This document shows, in pieces, positions 6,292-13,401 of a DNA stretch of 14,455 nt (positions within the stretch are counted from its first letter, which is position 1; each line of letters opens with the position of its first letter). The notes beneath the pieces were generated by a model, which was not told the DNA's origin, searched no databases, and saw only the letters and a program-made list of their open reading frames with translations. Where the stretch lies: contig CAKUMR010000010.1 in assembly GCA_934667865.1 (NCBI GenBank), positions 1-14,455 on the forward strand. The letters run 5' to 3'. The position numbers were made by a program, and so were the translations under genes. Source of the DNA: an uncultured Oscillospiraceae bacterium. GTDB taxonomy: Bacteria; Bacillota_A; Clostridia; Oscillospirales; Oscillospiraceae.

Positions 6292-9177
6292 ATGCCGAAA
6301 CAACTGCTGAAGCTGGAAGCGGCGCAGCCCGGCGAGGTCTGTGCGGGCTTCCTGCTGGTCAAGAAGGAGCACGTCGCCTCCAATGGCGCGGAGCTCTACA
6401 CCCTGCGCCACGAGAAAACGGGCGCGGAGCTGCTGTACTTCGACCGTGCGGACGAAAACCGCACCTTCGCCGTCAGCTTCAGGACCCTGCCGGAGGACGA
6501 CACGGGCGTGTTCCACATTCTCGAGCACAGCGTCCTGAACGGCTCACGCAAATATCCCGTCAAGGAGCCCTTCGTATCCCTGCTGCAAAGCTCCATGCAG
6601 ACCTTCCTGAACGCCATGACCTTCAGCGACAAGACGGTCTACCCTGTCTCCAGCCGCAGCGAGCAGGATCTTTTCAACCTGATGAAGGTCTATCTGGACG
6701 CGGTGTTCTGCCCGCTGATCTACGAGCGCCCGGAGATCTTTCTGCAGGAGGGCTGGCACTACGAATTTGACACCCCGGACGCGCTACCCTACTATAACGG
6801 CGTCGTCTACAACGAGATGAAGGGTGCCTATGCCGACGTTGACCGCATCATTGCGGACGAAACCGGCCGTCTGCTCTTCCCGGACACCTCCTACGGTTAT
6901 TCCAGCGGCGGCCGGCCCGAGCATATTCCGGAGCTGACCTATGAAAAATTCTTGGAAACGCACCGCCGCTTCTACCATCCCTCCAACGCAAAATTCGTGC
7001 TGGACGGCCACATGGACATTGACGCGGTGCTGGCTTACATAGACGGCGAATACCTGTCGAAATACGACTACCGCGCGCCGGACTTTGACTTCGTGCCGCA
7101 GAAGCCCGTGACCGCCGAGCGCACCGTCTGCTACGAGGCGCAGGAGGGCGAGGAGGAGCTGGCACACATGGCCATCTCGAAAATCCTCTGCACGCACGAC
7201 GACGTGGAAAAGCTCTACGCCGCCAGGATTCTGGCCGACTACCTGACCGGCTCCAACGAAGCGCCGCTGAAGCGCGCATTTCTGGAAGAGGGGCTGGCGC
7301 AGGACGTGTCGGTCGAGGTGAACGACGGCGTTTTTCAGCCCACGGTCGCCTTTCTCGCCCGCAACACCGCGAAGGAGCGGTTCGCCGAGATCAGAGCCTT
7401 CCTGCCGGAGGCCGTGCGCGCCATCCTCACCGAGGGGCTGAATCGCGAGGCGCTGCTGGCCAGTCTGGAGCGCTTTGCCTTCTCCTGCCGGGAAATTCAT
7501 GAGCCCTATGGCGTAGAGCTGACGACAAACGTGCTCGACGGCTGGCTGTACGGCGACGATCCCCTGACGCACATCGACAACGGAAAAATCTTTGACGCGC
7601 TGCGCGCCAAAGTGAACACCGCGTACTTTGCAGACCTGCTCACGGAGCTCTTTGCCGATCCCGCCGACAAATGCTACCTGTATGTGCTGCCCTCTCTGAG
7701 CAAGGGGCAGGACGATGCCGCAAGAGAGGCAGGGCGTCTGGCGGCCGCCGCTTCCGGCTGGAGCGAGGCCGAGCGCAGCCGCATCTACGCGGGCTTTGAA
7801 AAAATGCAGCAGTGGCAGCAGAGTCAGGACACCGAGGAAGCCCTCGCCACCCTGCCGCACCTGAATCTGGCGGATGTGCCGGAGGAAATCCGGCCGCTGG
7901 AGACCGAGCCGTGCAGCCTTGCCGGGACGCAGGCGCTGAACATCGCCGCGAATACCAACGGCATCGTCTACCTGAATCTGTACTTTGACGTTTCCGACCT
8001 CTCCTGCGAGGACTTACAGCTTCTGAGCCTGCTTGCCGCCTGCATCGGCGAGCTGCGCACGGAGCACTTCCCCGCCGACGTGCTGCAAACGAAGCTCAAG
8101 GCCGCCATGGGCAGCTTCGGCGCGCGGCTGGAGCTCGTCGCCCCGCGCGGCGACCTGAACCGCTGCAAGCCCTATCTGGCGGTGTCTGCCGCGATGCTCC
8201 GGGAAAATGTCCCCGCGGCGGCAGCGCTTTTGCAGGAGCTGCTCACAAACGGCCGCTACGACGAAACCGACCGCATCTACGAAACCGTCCAGCAGAACGA
8301 CTACTTCTTAAAGCAGTCGCTGATCGGAAACGGACACATTTTTGCCATCACCAAGGCGCTGTCGGCCTTCTCTGCCGAGGGGGCTTACAAGGAGCTGCTG
8401 GAGGGCGAGCACTTCGTCCGCTGGTTCGGCACGCTTGCCGCCGGCTTTGAAGAAAACGCCGCCTCCTACGGCGAGCGCCTGCAAGCGCTGGCCGGTACCG
8501 TCTTTGTCCGCAGCCGCCTGTTCGCAGGCTTCGGCGGCAGTCCGGATCCTGCCGCGCTGGAGGCGCTGGTCGCCTCCCTGCCGGAGGGCGGCATCGGTGC
8601 GCCCGCCGCCCGTCCCATTCTTGCGGTGGACGACGGCACCGTCACCATCCCCGGCGACGTGGGCTACTGCGCACTGGGTCACAACCTCTATGCGCTGGGC
8701 GGCGAATTCTCCGGTGCCTGCGCGGTGCTGTCGTCCCTGATGACCTTCGGGTATCTGTGGAACATGGTCCGCGTGCAGGGCGGCGCCTACGGCACGGGGA
8801 TGAACGTCCGCGCAAACGGCGACATCTTCTGCTATTCCTACCGCGACCCGAACCTGAAAGCCACGCAGGCCGCCTACGGCGGCATGGCGGATTTCCTGGA
8901 GGACTTCCTCGCGCAGGGGATGCCGCTGGACGACATCATCATCGGCACGGTGAACACCACCGATCCGCTGCTCGACCCCGCCGGTGTCTGCGATCTGGCG
9001 TGCATCCGCCGTCTCAAGGGCACCACGCCCGAGATGATCGCGCAGCTCCGCCGCGAAATTCTGCACTGCACCGCAGAGGAGCTGCAAAAGCTGTCGGGCA
9101 TGCTCAGAGCCTTTGCCGCAAACGGACGCTTCTGCGCCGTGGGCAATGCCGAGGCCGTCGCTTTTGTAAAAAACTGA
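6292..9177 (+). CDS. M16C family zinc metallopeptidase, presequence-protease (PreP)-like
   Basis: This 961-residue protein has the full length of M16C enzymes, which are two M16 halves joined by a hinge and closing as a clam around short unfolded peptides. The inverted zinc motif H75-x-x-E78-H79 is present, with the distal zinc ligand E175 in VVYNEMKG, about 96 residues on as in mitochondrial and plastid PreP. Residues around 514-534 (EEALATLPHLNLADVPEE) match the M16C-associated domain. GGAYGTG and YSYRDPN near 830-857 match the conserved C-terminal substrate-contact region. No signal peptide is visible, so it is probably cytosolic and degrades peptides. AGAGGAAA at 6279-6286 sets the start, and the longer in-frame opening back to 5998 overlaps the ABC gene and is rejected. 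Co-transcription with an ABC exporter may mean linked peptide handling, but M16C genes also occur alone. Confidence 0.92.
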   Translation: MPKQLLKLEAAQPGEVCAGFLLVKKEHVASNGAELYTLRHEKTGAELLYFDRADENRTFAVSFRTLPEDDTGVFHILEHSVLNGSRKYPVKEPFVSLLQSSMQTFLNAMTFSDKTVYPVSSRSEQDLFNLMKVYLDAVFCPLIYERPEIFLQEGWHYEFDTPDALPYYNGVVYNEMKGAYADVDRIIADETGRLLFPDTSYGYSSGGRPEHIPELTYEKFLETHRRFYHPSNAKFVLDGHMDIDAVLAYIDGEYLSKYDYRAPDFDFVPQKPVTAERTVCYEAQEGEEELAHMAISKILCTHDDVEKLYAARILADYLTGSNEAPLKRAFLEEGLAQDVSVEVNDGVFQPTVAFLARNTAKERFAEIRAFLPEAVRAILTEGLNREALLASLERFAFSCREIHEPYGVELTTNVLDGWLYGDDPLTHIDNGKIFDALRAKVNTAYFADLLTELFADPADKCYLYVLPSLSKGQDDAAREAGRLAAAASGWSEAERSRIYAGFEKMQQWQQSQDTEEALATLPHLNLADVPEEIRPLETEPCSLAGTQALNIAANTNGIVYLNLYFDVSDLSCEDLQLLSLLAACIGELRTEHFPADVLQTKLKAAMGSFGARLELVAPRGDLNRCKPYLAVSAAMLRENVPAAAALLQELLTNGRYDETDRIYETVQQNDYFLKQSLIGNGHIFAITKALSAFSAEGAYKELLEGEHFVRWFGTLAAGFEENAASYGERLQALAGTVFVRSRLFAGFGGSPDPAALEALVASLPEGGIGAPAARPILAVDDGTVTIPGDVGYCALGHNLYALGGEFSGACAVLSSLMTFGYLWNMVRVQGGAYGTGMNVRANGDIFCYSYRDPNLKATQAAYGGMADFLEDFLAQGMPLDDIIIGTVNTTDPLLDPAGVCDLACIRRLKGTTPEMIAQLRREILHCTAEELQKLSGMLRAFAANGRFCAVGNAEAVAFVKN

Positions 9178-9186
9178 TTTTTTTCT

Positions 9187-9222
9187 GTCCCGCCGGTTCA
9201 ACAGAGCCGGCGGGACGTTTTT
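9187..9222 (+). terminator. Strong intrinsic terminator of the ABC-M16 operon
   Basis: GTCCCGCCGGTTC (9187-9199) pairs with 9204-9216 over 13 positions, with one G-U pair, around an AACA loop. A T tract at 9218-9222 follows. It starts ten bases after the peptidase stop codon. Confidence 0.92.
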
Positions 9223-9233
9223 CGTGTTTTCGG

Positions 9234-9262
9234 TTGCATTATTTCCTGCAAAGTGCTATGAT
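9234..9262 (+). promoter_or_regulatory. Extended -10 promoter of trkA-trkH
   Basis: TTGCAT at 9234-9239 and TATGAT at 9257-9262 are separated by 17 bases. TGC directly before the -10 makes an extended -10 element. The site lies just after the preceding terminator and about 35 bases upstream of the trkA start, giving a short 5' UTR with no obvious K+ or c-di-AMP riboswitch. Confidence 0.75.
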
Positions 9263-9296
9263 GAAAGCAGTTTTATCAACCGGAGGAGTATGGTCT

Positions 9297-10670
9297 ATGC
9301 AAATCGTCATCATCGGCGCGGGAAAGATCGGCGTCACGCTGACGGAGCAGCTTGCCCGCGAGGGTCACAACATCACCGTGATCGACAGCCGCCCGGAGGC
9401 GTTGACTGACATCGGCAACCGCCTGGACATCATGACCGTCGAGGGCAACGGCATCAGCATTGAAACGCAGACCGAGGCCGGCGTCCCGCAGGCCGATCTG
9501 GTCATCGCCGTCATGTCCACGGACGAACAGAATCTTCTCTCTTGCCTGATCGCCAAGAAGCTCGGCGTGGGCAACACCATCGCGCGCGTGCGCAACCCGG
9601 AATACACCTCCGCCCTCCAGCTGGTCAAGGAGGACCTCGGCCTGAGTATGGCGCTCAACCCGGAGCAGGCCAGCGCATCGGAGATCGCGCGCATCCTGCG
9701 CACGCCTTCTGCCATCAAGATCGACACCTTTTCCGGCGGCCGCGTAGAGCTTTACAAGGTGGACATTCCCCGCTCCTCTCCGCTCGACGGCCTGCGGCTG
9801 GCCGACCTCGGCCGCGTATACGCGGGCGTTCTGATCTGCGTGGTCGAGCGCGGCGCGCACGAGGTACATATCCCCGACGGCAGCTTCGTCCTGCAGGCGG
9901 GCGACCGCATCAGCTTCATTGCCAAGCCGAAGATGGCCGCAAAATTCTTCCACAAAATCGGCATCCCCTCCGACCCGGTCAAGCGTGTGCTGCTGATCGG
10001 CGGCGGCAGGATCACCTATTACCTTGCAAAGCAGATGCTCGATTTCGGCGCAAGCGTCAAGATTATCGAGTCCAAGCGCGCCGTCTGCGATGAGCTGGCC
10101 GACCGTCTGCCGGAGGCAACGGTCATCCACGGCGACGGCACCAACGAGCAGCTCCTGCGCGAGGAGGGCATCGCCAAAATGGACGCCATCGCCACGCTGA
10201 CCGGCATCGACGAGGAAAACGTGCTGATGAGTCTTTACGCCCGCAGCGTGTCAAGGGCAAAAATCGTCACCAAAATCAACCGCCCGACCTTCTCCCACAT
10301 CGTCAAGTCCATGGACTTGGGCAGTGTGTTTCATCCGCGCTACATTGCCGCCGACCACATCGTGCGCTATGTCCGCGCCATGCAGAACTCCCTCGGCTCC
10401 AACGTGGAAACGCTCTATAAGATCGTCGGCAACAAGGCCGAGGCGCTGGAATTCCGCGCCACGGAGAAGTCCGCGGTCTGCGGCGTGCCGCTGATGGAGC
10501 TGTCCACCCTTCCCGATCTTCTGATCGGCGCGATCAACCGCGGCGGCAAGATCCTCACCCCCGGCGGCCGCGACACCATCGAGCCGGGCGACACCGTGAT
10601 CGTCGTCACGACCGCAACGGGTCTGGACGATCTGGACGACATTCTGGATAAGCGGAGCGTGAAAGCATGA
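9297..10670 (+). CDS. trkA: Trk potassium uptake regulatory subunit with two RCK modules
   Basis: The product has 457 residues, about the length of known TrkA. It is a peripheral, cytoplasmic, nucleotide-binding ring subunit that gates the TrkH channel-like transporter. The first Rossmann half has G7-A-G9-K-I-G12 and an acidic D30 at the end of strand two, as for NAD(H) binding. A first RCK_C domain covers about 145-215. The second half begins near residue 229 with GGGRIT (235-240), where the third glycine is replaced by T240, and has E258 at the acidic position. A second RCK_C domain covers about 370-450. GGAGGAG at 9282-9288 sets the ATG at 9297; an ATG at 9290 is out of frame. The stop overlaps the trkH start by ATGA. 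The degenerate second glycine motif may mean that only one half binds nucleotide, or that its ligand differs. Confidence 0.94.
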   Translation: MQIVIIGAGKIGVTLTEQLAREGHNITVIDSRPEALTDIGNRLDIMTVEGNGISIETQTEAGVPQADLVIAVMSTDEQNLLSCLIAKKLGVGNTIARVRNPEYTSALQLVKEDLGLSMALNPEQASASEIARILRTPSAIKIDTFSGGRVELYKVDIPRSSPLDGLRLADLGRVYAGVLICVVERGAHEVHIPDGSFVLQAGDRISFIAKPKMAAKFFHKIGIPSDPVKRVLLIGGGRITYYLAKQMLDFGASVKIIESKRAVCDELADRLPEATVIHGDGTNEQLLREEGIAKMDAIATLTGIDEENVLMSLYARSVSRAKIVTKINRPTFSHIVKSMDLGSVFHPRYIAADHIVRYVRAMQNSLGSNVETLYKIVGNKAEALEFRATEKSAVCGVPLMELSTLPDLLIGAINRGGKILTPGGRDTIEPGDTVIVVTTATGLDDLDDILDKRSVKA

Positions 10671-12148
10671 ACCGCCGGATGATCCTGTCCCTGCTGGGAG
10701 ATATTCTGCTCATCATCGGCGGCGCGCTGCTGCTGCCGCTGATCGTCGGGCTGGTGCGCGGTGAGCGCGCCGCGCTTTCCATCGTGTATACCATTGCCAT
10801 CTGCGCCGCGCTGGGCTTCCCCCTGCGCCTGCTGCGCCCGAAAACCGACCGCACCCTGCACGCCAAGGACGGCTTCGTCATGGTCGCGCTGTCGTGGATC
10901 GTCATTTCCCTCGTGGGCGCGCTGCCCTTCTTCCTGAGCGGCGAGATCCCGTCCTATCTAGATGCGGTGTTTGAAGCGGTCTCCGGCTTCACCACGACCG
11001 GCTCCAGCATCCTCGGCACGCCCGGCCACATGGTCGAGGATCTCTCCGGCTGCCTGCTGTTCTGGCGCAGCTTCACCCACTGGCTTGGCGGCATGGGCGT
11101 GCTGGTGTTCATGCTGGCCATCGTCCCCATGTCCGGCGAGAGCATCTACCTGCTGCGCGCCGAATCCCCCGGCCCCTCGGTGAGCAAGATGGTGCCGAAG
11201 ATGCGCACGTCCTCGCTCATCCTCTATGCCATCTATTTCGGCATGACCATCCTGCAAATTCTTCTCTTCCGGCTGGGCGTGCTGTGCGGCTGGGGCGAGA
11301 TGCCATGGCTGGATACCTTCTGCATCACCTTCGGCAGCGCCGGCACGGGCGGTTTCTCCGTCCTGAACGACGGCTGCGCGAGCTATTCGCCCTATATCCA
11401 GACGGTCACGACGATCTTCATGGCGCTGTTCGGCGTGAATTTCTCGGTCTATTTCTTCCTGCTCTGCCGCAAATTCAAGCTGGCGTGGAACAATTCCGAG
11501 GTGCGCTGGTACTTTATCATCATCCTGCTGGCCATCGCCCTGATCACCGGCAATCTGATCCTTACCGGCGGCTACTTCAGAACGGTGCGCGAGGCCGTAC
11601 ACCATGTCGCTTTTTCCGTCAGCTCCGTCATCACGACCACGGGCTACGGCACGGTGGATTTCGCCCTATGGCCGGACTTCTCGCGGGTCATTCTGGGGAT
11701 CCTGATGATCATCGGCGCCTGCGCCGGCTCAACGGGCGGCGGCATCAAAGTCAGCCGTCTGCTGATCCTGTGCAAAACGGCGCGGATGGAAGTCCGCCAC
11801 CTGCTGCATCCGCACGCGGTGGAGGCCGTCCGCATGGACGGCAAGCGCGTGAGCAGCGAAGTCGTGCGCGGCACACAGGGCTACCTGATCGTCTATGTGC
11901 TGCTGGCGCTTCTCTCCACGCTGCTGATCTCCCTCGACGGAAACGGCATTGAAACCAGCCTTTCGGCGACCCTGACCAGTCTGAACAACATCGGCCCCGG
12001 CTTGAGCCAACTGATCGGACCATGCGGGAGCTTCGGGACGCTTTCCGTTCTGTCCAAGCTCGTCATGATCTTCAATATGCTCTGCGGCCGGCTGGAGCTC
12101 TTTCCCATGCTCGTGCTGCTCCGCCCGTCCACATGGGTCAAGCATTAA
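10667..12148 (+). CDS. trkH: Trk potassium uptake membrane subunit
   Basis: The product has 493 residues and is strongly hydrophobic, with the four-fold pseudo-repeat of Trk/Ktr/HKT transporters. The four filter loops are SGFTTTGSS (G112), SAGTGGFS (G226/G228 region), SVITTTGYGT (G326) and LNNIGPGLS (G443). The GACAGSTGGGIK loop (350-361) corresponds to the intramembrane gate of repeat three. The FWRSFTHWLGGMG stretch (132-144) is a characteristic TrkH signature. The protein forms the K+ pathway, probably as a dimer controlled by the TrkA ring. Translation is coupled to trkA (ATGA at 10667-10670). It is complete and ends at a bidirectional terminator. It differs clearly from the ktrB gene at the right edge, so the two are different subfamilies rather than copies. 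Confidence 0.95.
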   Translation: MNRRMILSLLGDILLIIGGALLLPLIVGLVRGERAALSIVYTIAICAALGFPLRLLRPKTDRTLHAKDGFVMVALSWIVISLVGALPFFLSGEIPSYLDAVFEAVSGFTTTGSSILGTPGHMVEDLSGCLLFWRSFTHWLGGMGVLVFMLAIVPMSGESIYLLRAESPGPSVSKMVPKMRTSSLILYAIYFGMTILQILLFRLGVLCGWGEMPWLDTFCITFGSAGTGGFSVLNDGCASYSPYIQTVTTIFMALFGVNFSVYFFLLCRKFKLAWNNSEVRWYFIIILLAIALITGNLILTGGYFRTVREAVHHVAFSVSSVITTTGYGTVDFALWPDFSRVILGILMIIGACAGSTGGGIKVSRLLILCKTARMEVRHLLHPHAVEAVRMDGKRVSSEVVRGTQGYLIVYVLLALLSTLLISLDGNGIETSLSATLTSLNNIGPGLSQLIGPCGSFGTLSVLSKLVMIFNMLCGRLELFPMLVLLRPSTWVKH

Positions 12149-12191
12149 AAACGAATCCCGGCGCCGCCGAAAGGCAGCGCCGGGAAATTTT
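12146..12191. terminator. Bidirectional terminator between converging trkH and gtrA-like genes
   Basis: TCCCGGCGC (12156-12164) pairs with 12177-12185, and an inner GCC-GAAA-GGC hairpin adds to the stem. A T-rich tail (12188-12191) serves the plus strand, and an A-run (12147-12151) serves the minus strand. It occupies almost the whole 41-base gap between the stop codons of the two converging genes. Confidence 0.85.
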
Positions 12192-12669
12192 ATTCCTGAT
12201 TTTGTTTTTTTGTATGATGCTCCAGCCGATTGGAAAAGACATAATAGCGCTGGCCGAAGTAGTTCAGCAGCGAATAGGCAATCGTACCGATGGTCATTTC
12301 GCAGTTGCCGCGGATGTTCTCCGCACCGCCGAAGGAAAACAGGCGGGTCATATGCGCCGATTTCAGAAGCAGACGGCTGAGCAGCGGCGCTATGACATAG
12401 TAGGACAGCAGATAGCAGACCACGATATCGACAAAGAAGCGCAGCAGCTGCCGCGGCGTGGTCTTGCTTCCGGGAAACAGGATAAACCGGCAGGCCAGAT
12501 ACCAGATCAGGCTGCCCAGTCCGTAGTTGACGATGGGCGCGGTGTGCTTGCTGAAGCCGGCGAGATTATAAAGCAGGAACATGATGCCCGTGCAGAGGAC
12601 AAAATTCAGAAAGCCGATGAGCAGGTACAGAAACAGGGTCCGATCGACCATCTTTTTCAGCTTTTTCAC
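12190..12669 (-). CDS. GtrA-family small membrane protein
   Basis: The product has 159 residues with about four predicted membrane segments (roughly 11-35, 46-66, 77-99 and 124-146), as in the GtrA-like family. The ending SLLNYFGQRYYVF resembles the conserved N-x-x-x-R-x-(W/Y)-V-F close of these proteins, followed by a polar tail. Family members are thought to help move lipid-linked sugars across the membrane in cell-envelope glycosylation, but no glycosyltransferase gene is adjacent, so the partner is unknown. The start is a GTG at 12669, with AGAGGTG about ten bases upstream. A later in-frame ATG (MVDRTL) has no good ribosome site. The gene has its own promoter (12706-12734) downstream of ktrA, so it is a separate unit. 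It appears less GC-rich than its neighbours. Confidence 0.8.
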   Translation of the reverse strand: MKKLKKMVDRTLFLYLLIGFLNFVLCTGIMFLLYNLAGFSKHTAPIVNYGLGSLIWYLACRFILFPGSKTTPRQLLRFFVDIVVCYLLSYYVIAPLLSRLLLKSAHMTRLFSFGGAENIRGNCEMTIGTIAYSLLNYFGQRYYVFSNRLEHHTKKQNQE

Positions 12670-12705
12670 GTCGAAACATCACCTCTTCCAATCGCATGGA
12701 GGTTG

Positions 12706-12734
12706 ATTATAACACGTCCCGGCGAAAAAAGCAA
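12706..12734 (-). promoter_or_regulatory. SigA-type promoter of the GtrA-family gene
   Basis: On the minus strand, TTGCTT (12734-12729) and a perfect TATAAT (12711-12706) are 17 bases apart. They precede the GTG start by about 36 bases. The -35 box overlaps a six-base T run just after the ktrA stop codon. Confidence 0.78.
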
Positions 12735-12738
12735 GCCC

Positions 12739-13389
12739 TCAGCCCTTGTTTGCCAGACGGAACACCCGGTCGGACTGGCCGATCAGGATCACATGGTCGC
12801 CCTGCACGAAGCGGTAGTCCGGGCCGACGTTGGGGTCGAGCGCGGTGTCGTGCTTGACCGCGATGATGGTCACCTGATGCTTGCGGCGGACATTCAGCTC
12901 GGTCAGCGACTGACCGACCCACGCCGCCGGGACGGGCAGCTCATAGATGGAATACTCCGCCGTCAGCGGGATGTAGTCGAAGATATTGTCGGCGTTGTAG
13001 CGCACGGCGAGCTTCTCCGCGATCTCCTTCTCCGGCCAGACGATCTCGTCCGCGCCGATCTTGCGCAGGAGGTCGGCCTGAATTTTCTGCTTGGCCTTGG
13101 ACACGATCATGTGCGCGCCGTGCTGCTTGAGCAGCGACGTGATGACCAGCGATGCCTGAAAATCCTCGCCGATGGTGACAAAGCAGATGTCGAAATTGTC
13201 CACACCCAGCGCCTCGATGATCGACTCATTCGTGCAGTCGCAGATGTTGGAATCGGTAAAGCGGTCGGACAGCGCGGTGATCACGTCGGGGTTCTTGTCC
13301 ACGATCATGACCTCGTTGCCGAGCGTCTGCAATTTCGCAGCCAGATGGCGGCCCATGTGGCCCATGCCGATAATCAGTACAGATTTCAT
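12739..13389 (-). CDS. ktrA: Ktr potassium uptake regulatory subunit, single RCK
   Basis: The product has 216 residues, the length of KtrA (about 220), half that of TrkA. An RCK_N Rossmann domain begins at residue 1 with G8-M-G10-H-M-G13 and D31 at the end of strand two, typical for adenine nucleotide binding. An RCK_C domain occupies about 145-212. KtrA forms an octameric ring under the KtrB dimer, where ATP opens and ADP closes the pathway. In several Firmicutes c-di-AMP binds the RCK_C domain and inhibits; that is family knowledge, not seen here. AAGGAGA sits just ahead of the ATG at 13389, and the ktrB stop is 12 bases upstream, so the two genes form an operon. Automated annotation may call it a TrkA-family protein. 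Confidence 0.92.
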   Translation of the reverse strand: MKSVLIIGMGHMGRHLAAKLQTLGNEVMIVDKNPDVITALSDRFTDSNICDCTNESIIEALGVDNFDICFVTIGEDFQASLVITSLLKQHGAHMIVSKAKQKIQADLLRKIGADEIVWPEKEIAEKLAVRYNADNIFDYIPLTAEYSIYELPVPAAWVGQSLTELNVRRKHQVTIIAVKHDTALDPNVGPDYRFVQGDHVILIGQSDRVFRLANKG

Positions 13390-13401
13390 CTTGATTTCTC
13401 C

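Noticed and set aside
8757..9296. N-terminal extension of TrkA
   Set aside because: It crosses the peptidase gene, a terminator and the trk promoter. The Rossmann domain begins directly at the ATG at 9297.
12725..12758. Terminator directly after ktrA
   Set aside because: A six-T run is present on the minus strand, but the stem before it is only four bases beyond a mismatch, and it overlaps the -35 box of the next gene. It is too weak to call.
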